Source of the DNA: Acidobacteriota bacterium
GTDB taxonomy: Bacteria; Acidobacteriota; Blastocatellia; RBC074
Length of the DNA stretch: 10,460 nt
Reading direction: 5' to 3'
NCBI GenBank assembly: GCA_017991275.1
Contig: JAGNMH010000112.1
Span: 1-10,460, forward strand
Shown in pieces: positions 6,544 to 10,460 of this stretch (within the stretch, counting starts at the first letter, position 1; each line of letters starts with the position of its first letter). The notes beneath the pieces were generated by a model. That model had not been told where the DNA came from. It saw only the letters and a program-made list of their open reading frames with translations, and did not search any database. The translations under genes were made by a program, and so were the position numbers.

Positions 6544-7875
6544 TTAAAACCTGGTCCAAACTTTCTGCGCCAACTCGCGGCTTCTGGCGGTGATCTCTGC
6601 TTCGTCCAGAAACGATAATTCCCGGTTTTTCATCAGCACTTTACCTGCACAAATCGTCGTCGTCACCATCGAATTCTCAAAGCCGAACAGAATATGCCAC
6701 GGCAGATTACCAGCAGTCAGTGGAGTTGTTGGGTGATAATCCACAAAAATAATATCGGCAAAAGCTCCCGGAGCGAGCACGCCAATCGGAGCCTGTGGAA
6801 AGAAAACATTTACCAGTGCGGCATTATTTGTGACGGCCATTTCGGCAACAGTCGCCCCATTCATGCGGCGCGGATCACGGTGAGCGGCTTTGTGTGAGAG
6901 ATAAGCGGCTTTCCATTCATCCCACATCGCATTGGAAAAACCGTCGTTACCCAAACCAACTTTTATGCCGAGCCGCAACAAACTTTCTACATCCGCCGAG
7001 CCGACTCCGTTGTTCATGTTCGAGCGTGGCTGATGCGTCACCCAAGTTTCGGTTTCAGCCAGCAACTCGGCCTCGTGTTCGTCAATGTGGACGGCGTGGG
7101 CGACGATGGAGCGTTCGCCCAAAATGCCGAACTTGTGCAGCCGTTCAATCACTCGCATTCCGCTCTTTTTCATACTGTCGGTTTGATCGGATTCGTGCTC
7201 GGCGGCGTGAATGTGAAAACCAAAATACTTGGCGTCGCAAGCATTACGGCAAGCTTCGAGCGTCGCATCTGAAAGCGTCAGCGAAGCATGCAAACCGAAG
7301 CTGGCTGCAATTGCGGTTTGCGGTTTGCGGTTTGCGGTTTGAATGAAACGAAGGTTTTCGTTGATTCCGGCTTTGGCTTTTTCGTCGCCGTCACGGTCAG
7401 TGACTTCGTAACACAGACAGGCGCGCAGACCGGCTTGCTTGACCGTTTCGGCAATCACGTCCAGCGAACCGTCAATCGCGTTCGGCGAAGCGTGATGGTC
7501 AAACAGCGTAGTCGTGCCGTGTTTGATGGCGTCAATCAAACAAACCAGCGCCGAATAGCGCACGTCTTCCGGCATCAGAGCCTTGTCCAGCCGCCACCAC
7601 AACCGCTCCAGAATTTCAGGAAAGTCTTTCGGCGCATCGCCCGGAATGGCCATGCCGCGCGCAAAGGCTCCATAAAAATGAGTATGCGCGCAAATGTTGC
7701 CCGGCATGACGAACTGCCCGCGGGCGTCCAATTTTTCAGCCTGTGGATACTTGGCTTCGAGTTCTGACGAAACGCCAAGTTCGACGATGCGGTCGGCTTC
7801 GATGTAAAGCGCGTGCTTTTCCAGAATCTGGTTCGGTGTGCCCCAAGTAATAAGCGTGGCGTTGGTAATCAGCAT
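6544..7875 (-). CDS. ssnA: SsnA-family amidohydrolase (putative aminohydrolase)
   Basis: A 443-residue metal-dependent hydrolase of the amidohydrolase superfamily (ATZ/TRZ-like branch), which deaminates or dechlorinates ring substrates in related members. Metal ligands expected of the barrel are visible: H64 and H66 in CAHTHFYGAFARGM, H221/H223 with E226 in FHIHAAE, H260/H263, and D311 in GLGNDGFSN. Several blocks recall SsnA specifically: EILERLWWRLDKAL, FDHHASPNAIDGSL, ACLCYEVTDRDG, HILFG and GKVLMKNREL. In other bacteria ssnA often sits with selenium-dependent molybdenum hydroxylase genes and its substrate is not established; none of those genes is here. Residues ~176-190 are encoded by a heptamer repeat. 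A possible GAAGG ribosome binding site lies 10 nt before the ATG at 7875, next to a palindrome that might affect it. Confidence 0.85.
   Translation of the reverse strand: MLITNATLITWGTPNQILEKHALYIEADRIVELGVSSELEAKYPQAEKLDARGQFVMPGNICAHTHFYGAFARGMAIPGDAPKDFPEILERLWWRLDKALMPEDVRYSALVCLIDAIKHGTTTLFDHHASPNAIDGSLDVIAETVKQAGLRACLCYEVTDRDGDEKAKAGINENLRFIQTANRKPQTAIAASFGLHASLTLSDATLEACRNACDAKYFGFHIHAAEHESDQTDSMKKSGMRVIERLHKFGILGERSIVAHAVHIDEHEAELLAETETWVTHQPRSNMNNGVGSADVESLLRLGIKVGLGNDGFSNAMWDEWKAAYLSHKAAHRDPRRMNGATVAEMAVTNNAALVNVFFPQAPIGVLAPGAFADIIFVDYHPTTPLTAGNLPWHILFGFENSMVTTTICAGKVLMKNRELSFLDEAEITARSRELAQKVWTRF
7310..7344. repeat. Near-perfect heptamer tandem repeat inside ssnA
   Basis: ATTGCGG is followed by three exact TTTGCGG units and then TTTGAAT, with CGG at 7314, 7321, 7328 and 7335. 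On the coding strand the unit AAACCGC cycles through all three frames to give QTANRKP followed by QTA, in frame with ssnA. It lies in a loop between conserved blocks just before FGLHASLTLSD, where the family tolerates variation. Confidence 0.85.
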
Positions 7876-7883
7876 GACAGCAA

Positions 7884-7927
7884 AGCCTTCAAGTTATCGT
7901 GGCGGACCATCGAGTTATTTGAAGGCT
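7884..7927 (-). promoter_or_regulatory. Possible SD-covering hairpin in the ssnA leader
   Basis: On the minus-strand RNA, TTGAAGGCT (7892-7884) contains the likely ssnA Shine-Dalgarno GAAGG. It can pair over 9 bp with AGCCTTCAA (7927-7919). The same upstream arm belongs to the outer stem of the large palindrome, so the two pairings exclude each other. A regulatory role is inference only. Confidence 0.25.
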
Positions 7928-8071
7928 GTGCAAATTGAAATCTCACGCAAAGCCGCGAAGGCGCAAAGAAACCAAGGAGAGAAAGATGGCTTGTTTTCTT
8001 TTCCTTCTTGGCGACTTTGCGACCTGGCGTGAACTGATTGATTCCATTGAAGATCAATTTGCACAGGCTTC
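7921..8071. repeat. ~150-bp imperfect palindromic element between pepA and ssnA
   Basis: The outer arms 7921-7938 and 8054-8071 are inverted copies matching at 17 of 18 positions. Inside, TCACGC...GGCGC (from ~7942) pairs with the reverse complement of ~8012-8033 at about 17 of 22 positions. CCAAGGAGAGAAAGA (7972-7986) pairs with the strand opposite 7999-8013 at about 12 of 15. The inner arms carry an 8-bp CGCAAAG-type periodicity (CGCAAAG, CCGCGAAG, GCGCAAAG). The element begins within a few bases of the pepA stop and ends about 45 bp before the ssnA start. It has no transposase. It looks like a non-autonomous or REP/MITE-like intergenic repeat, and may also act as a terminator or RNA-stabilising hairpin for pepA. 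The arms carry short open frames (KAAKAQR-type translations) that should not be called genes. Confidence 0.75.
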
Positions 8072-8073
8072 AA

Positions 8074-9558
8074 CTAATTGCAGACCAGATTGACCAGTGT
8101 TCGCACGCAAACGCCGGTTGGCCCGATTGACAGGTAAGGTTTGGTGCTGTCGTTCCAGGCAGTTCCGGCAATGTCCAGATGCACCCACGGAGTGTCTTCG
8201 ACAAATTCGCGTATGAAGTAAGCTCCGGTGATTGTCCCGGCTTTGCGGCCTCCGACATTCTTGATGTCGGCGATCTCGCTTTTGATTTGTTCGCGGTATT
8301 CCTTGTCCAATGGCAATTGCCAGAACTTTTCGCCGGAGCGTTTTGCCGTGGCTATCACGGTGTCAATCCATTCCTGATTGTTGCCCAGGATTGCCACGTA
8401 AAGGTCGCCCAATGCGATTGAAACCGCGCCGGTCAGCGTAGCCAGATCAACGATTTTCGTCGCGCCCAGTTTGCGCGCATAAGCCACAGCGTCGGCCAAA
8501 ATCAACCGGCCTTCGGCGTCTGTGTTGATGACTTCGATGGTTTTGCCGGTCATCGCGCGGACAACGTCGCCAGGACGTTGAGCGCGTCCGCCGGGCATGT
8601 TTTCAACCGCCGGAACAATGCCGATCACATTGACCGTCGGTTTAAGTTGAGCGATGGCACGCATTGCGGCAATTGTCGTTGCGCCGCCAGCCATGTCGTA
8701 TTTCATCTTTTCCATTCCATCGGATGGTTTGATTGAAATTCCGCCAGTGTCGAATGTCACGCCTTTGCCAACAATGGCTATGGTTTCGTCGGATTTGGTT
8801 TTCGGCGTGTAAGTCAAAACAATCAGCTTGGCCGGTTCGGCTGACCCCTGAGCCACGCCCAGCAGCGAACCCATTCCAAGTTCGCGCATTTTTTCTTCTT
8901 CCAGCACATCCAGTTCCAGGCCGTAACTTTTGGCGACTTCTGCGGCTTTTGCGGCCAGTTCGGTTGGAGTCATCAGATTGCTTGGCTCGTTGATGACTTC
9001 GCGGCCAAAGTTTGTGGCTTCGGCAATGATGCGTCCGCGTTCGATGCCGCTTTTCGCGGAGTTCAAATCATCGCCGTTGGTGGCCAGAATCATTTGATCC
9101 AGATGGCTCTCTGTCTTGTCGCTGGTGTGATACTTGTCTGGTTCAAACAGAGCCAGCAAAGCGCCTTCAGTTGCCGCCTGAGCGCTTTCAGCAACGGCCA
9201 CGTCAGCCACATCTGAACGACGGAGGAAAGCGAACGTCCGAGCTTTTTTGCCCCGCAAAGTCCGCGCCGCAGTTCCAGCCATTCGCCGAACATTATCTGC
9301 TGTGAACTCCGCCTGCTTGCCGGCGCCGAGCAGCAACAACCGACGAGCTTTAATTTCGCCGGTACTGTGAACGTAAGCGGATTCGCCCGACTTGCCAGTG
9401 AATTCGCCAGTTTCGATCAACGAAGTCAGCACGCCGCCGGTTCGTTTATCAATTTCGGCCAGAGTGCCAGCTTCGAGCTTTTCGCCTTCAAAGACGGCGA
9501 CGGCCAGCGCATCGCATTCAATTTCGTAAAACTTCCTTGAGTCAGCTTTGACTTCCAT
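8074..9558 (-). CDS. pepA: Leucyl (cytosol) aminopeptidase, M17 family
   Basis: A 494-residue cytosolic metallo-aminopeptidase that removes N-terminal residues from peptides; family members are hexamers with two metal ions per subunit. The weaker N-terminal macrodomain-like part (~1-165) precedes a well-conserved catalytic domain. Metal and catalytic residues appear in order: K265 and D270 in GKGVTFDTGG, K277, D288 in YDMAGGA, and the signature NTDAEGRLIL with D347, E349 and R351. Length is typical. A strong AGGAG lies 8 nt before the ATG at 9558, fixing the start. It follows smpB by 27 bp, and its TAG stop touches the edge of the palindromic element. Some M17 proteins (E. coli PepA) also bind DNA; nothing here shows that for this one. 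Confidence 0.95.
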   Translation of the reverse strand: MEVKADSRKFYEIECDALAVAVFEGEKLEAGTLAEIDKRTGGVLTSLIETGEFTGKSGESAYVHSTGEIKARRLLLLGAGKQAEFTADNVRRMAGTAARTLRGKKARTFAFLRRSDVADVAVAESAQAATEGALLALFEPDKYHTSDKTESHLDQMILATNGDDLNSAKSGIERGRIIAEATNFGREVINEPSNLMTPTELAAKAAEVAKSYGLELDVLEEEKMRELGMGSLLGVAQGSAEPAKLIVLTYTPKTKSDETIAIVGKGVTFDTGGISIKPSDGMEKMKYDMAGGATTIAAMRAIAQLKPTVNVIGIVPAVENMPGGRAQRPGDVVRAMTGKTIEVINTDAEGRLILADAVAYARKLGATKIVDLATLTGAVSIALGDLYVAILGNNQEWIDTVIATAKRSGEKFWQLPLDKEYREQIKSEIADIKNVGGRKAGTITGAYFIREFVEDTPWVHLDIAGTAWNDSTKPYLSIGPTGVCVRTLVNLVCN

Positions 9559-9566
9559 TCAATTTT

Positions 9567-9571
9567 CTCCT
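9567..9571 (-). promoter_or_regulatory. Shine-Dalgarno of pepA
   Basis: AGGAG on the minus strand, 8 nt from the pepA ATG. It is the clearest ribosome binding site in the window and lies in the 27-bp gap after smpB. Confidence 0.75.
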
Positions 9572-9585
9572 GATGTGAATTGTGG

Positions 9586-10065
9586 TTATTCTTCTCGATT
9601 TCTGTTTTTCATCGCCGCACGAGCTTCGCGTTCCTGAGTCTTCTTGGCCTCGGTTTCGCGTTTGTCGTAAAGCTTTTTGCCTTTGGCCAAACCGATCTCG
9701 CATTTGATCAGATTGCCTTTGAAATAAAACTTGGTCGGAACCAGCGTCAGGCCTTTTTCCTGAGTCTTTGATTGCAACCTGATGATTTCGCGTTTGTGCA
9801 TCAGCAAGCGGCGTTCGCGTACGGGTTCGTGATTCTGCCGGTTGCCGTGCGAGTAATGGCTGATGTGAACATTCATCAGCCAGGCCTGTCCGTCGCGCAC
9901 AGTGACGTAACCGTCTTTCAAATTCACACGACCGCCGCGAGCGGATTTGACTTCAGTCCCAGCCAGTTGAACTCCTGCTTCGTAAGTTTCCAGTATGAAG
10001 TAGTTGTGATACGCCTCGCGGTTTGTGGCCACGGTTTTGGGTTGTTCTGTTTGTGTCTTTGCCAT
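9586..10065 (-). CDS. smpB: SsrA-binding protein SmpB
   Basis: The tmRNA partner in trans-translation: it binds tmRNA and delivers it to stalled ribosomes. The 159-residue protein carries the core blocks of the family: NREAYHNYFILETYEAG (~15-31), LAGTEVKSAR, LKDGYV, NVHISHY, RRLLMHKREI, and GLTLVPTKFYFK leading to IGLAKGKKLYDKRE. The C-terminal ~30 residues are the expected basic, charged tail that reaches into the decoding centre. Its ATG directly follows the gpsA stop (TAA then ATG, no gap), so translation is probably coupled; only a weak upstream GGA-rich stretch is seen. The ssrA RNA gene is not in the window. Confidence 0.97.
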   Translation of the reverse strand: MAKTQTEQPKTVATNREAYHNYFILETYEAGVQLAGTEVKSARGGRVNLKDGYVTVRDGQAWLMNVHISHYSHGNRQNHEPVRERRLLMHKREIIRLQSKTQEKGLTLVPTKFYFKGNLIKCEIGLAKGKKLYDKRETEAKKTQEREARAAMKNRNREE

Positions 10066-10460
10066 TTAAATCCGTTCCGATTTCAGCGGGCGTTCCATCA
10101 GTTCAACTGCCAACTGACGCGGAGTTTTGCCTTCGTAAAGCATCTGGTAAACGCCAGCGGTGATCGGCATTTCGACGCCAAGTTTTGTTGCCAGTTCGTT
10201 GGCAGCTTTTGCAGTTTTGACGCCTTCGGCAACTTCGCGCATTTCGCTGATGATTTCTTCCAACTGGCGACCTCGGCCAAGTTCAAAACCAACGCGGCGA
10301 TTGCGCGACAAACTGCCGAAGCAGGTCAAAACCAGATCGCCCATTCCTGCCAAACCCGCCAGCGTTTCTCCGCGTCCGCCGAGCCTGACTGCCAGCCGGG
10401 TCATTTCAGCCAGACCGCGCGTCACCAACGCAGCCTGGCTATTGTAGCCCAAGCCCAGCC
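10066..10460 (-). CDS. gpsA: Glycerol-3-phosphate dehydrogenase [NAD(P)+], C-terminal part
   Basis: Makes sn-glycerol 3-phosphate from dihydroxyacetone phosphate, the entry to phospholipid synthesis. Only about the last 130 residues are present; the reading frame runs off the right edge without a start, so the NAD-binding half lies outside. Recognisable C-terminal blocks are GLGYNSQAALVTRGLAEMTRL, AGMGDLVLTCFGSLSRNRR, a VAEGVKTAKAANELA stretch and MPITAGVYQMLYEG, ending in RPLKSE as in the family. It is immediately upstream of smpB with no intervening base. Confidence 0.93.
   Translation of the reverse strand, partial: LGLGYNSQAALVTRGLAEMTRLAVRLGGRGETLAGLAGMGDLVLTCFGSLSRNRRVGFELGRGRQLEEIISEMREVAEGVKTAKAANELATKLGVEMPITAGVYQMLYEGKTPRQLAVELMERPLKSERI

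Noticed and set aside
7288..7767. Plus-strand open frame of 159 codons opposite ssnA
   Set aside because: Antisense shadow of ssnA; it includes the heptamer array and shows no domain of its own.
7838..8057. Short open frames on both strands through the palindrome (for example KAAKAQR-type translation)
   Set aside because: They are translations of repeat arms with no start signal; proteins of this kind are typical artefacts of the repeat.

Overview
The window looks like chromosomal DNA of a free-living bacterium of intermediate GC, most likely an acidobacterium (Blastocatellia-like). That placement is an inference. It rests on the mix of housekeeping genes, the processive GT2 enzyme, and the many short tandem heptamer repeats and palindromic elements in and between genes. 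No phage, insertion sequence, rRNA, tRNA or CRISPR array is visible.

Layout from left to right: a membrane-bound processive family-2 glycosyltransferase (minus strand) is divergent from a CPBP-type membrane protein (plus strand) whose catalytic Glu-Glu-Arg motif is entirely glutamine. The CPBP gene converges on purL. From there to the right edge every gene is on the minus strand. In transcription order these are: gpsA (C-terminal part, cut by the window edge), smpB, pepA, a ~150-bp palindrome, ssnA, mntA, hepT, purQ, purL.

How the genes relate: gpsA, smpB and pepA are packed tightly (0 and 27 bp apart) and could be one transcript. The palindrome separates them from ssnA, an amidohydrolase of the SsnA family. 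A HepT/MntA-type toxin-antitoxin pair (start/stop overlap of 4 bp) follows ssnA after 28 bp. purQ and purL are two subunits of phosphoribosylformylglycinamidine synthase (purine step 4). The third subunit, purS, is not in the window.

The most unusual feature is a set of 7-bp tandem repeats. One lies between purQ and purL, one is in frame inside purL, and one is in frame inside ssnA. The palindrome between pepA and ssnA carries an 8-bp version. Because the period is not a multiple of three, each in-frame array reads through all three phases without a stop and encodes a linker. The palindrome region can also be drawn as two competing RNA hairpins, one of which would cover the putative ribosome binding site of ssnA. 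This is speculative but testable.
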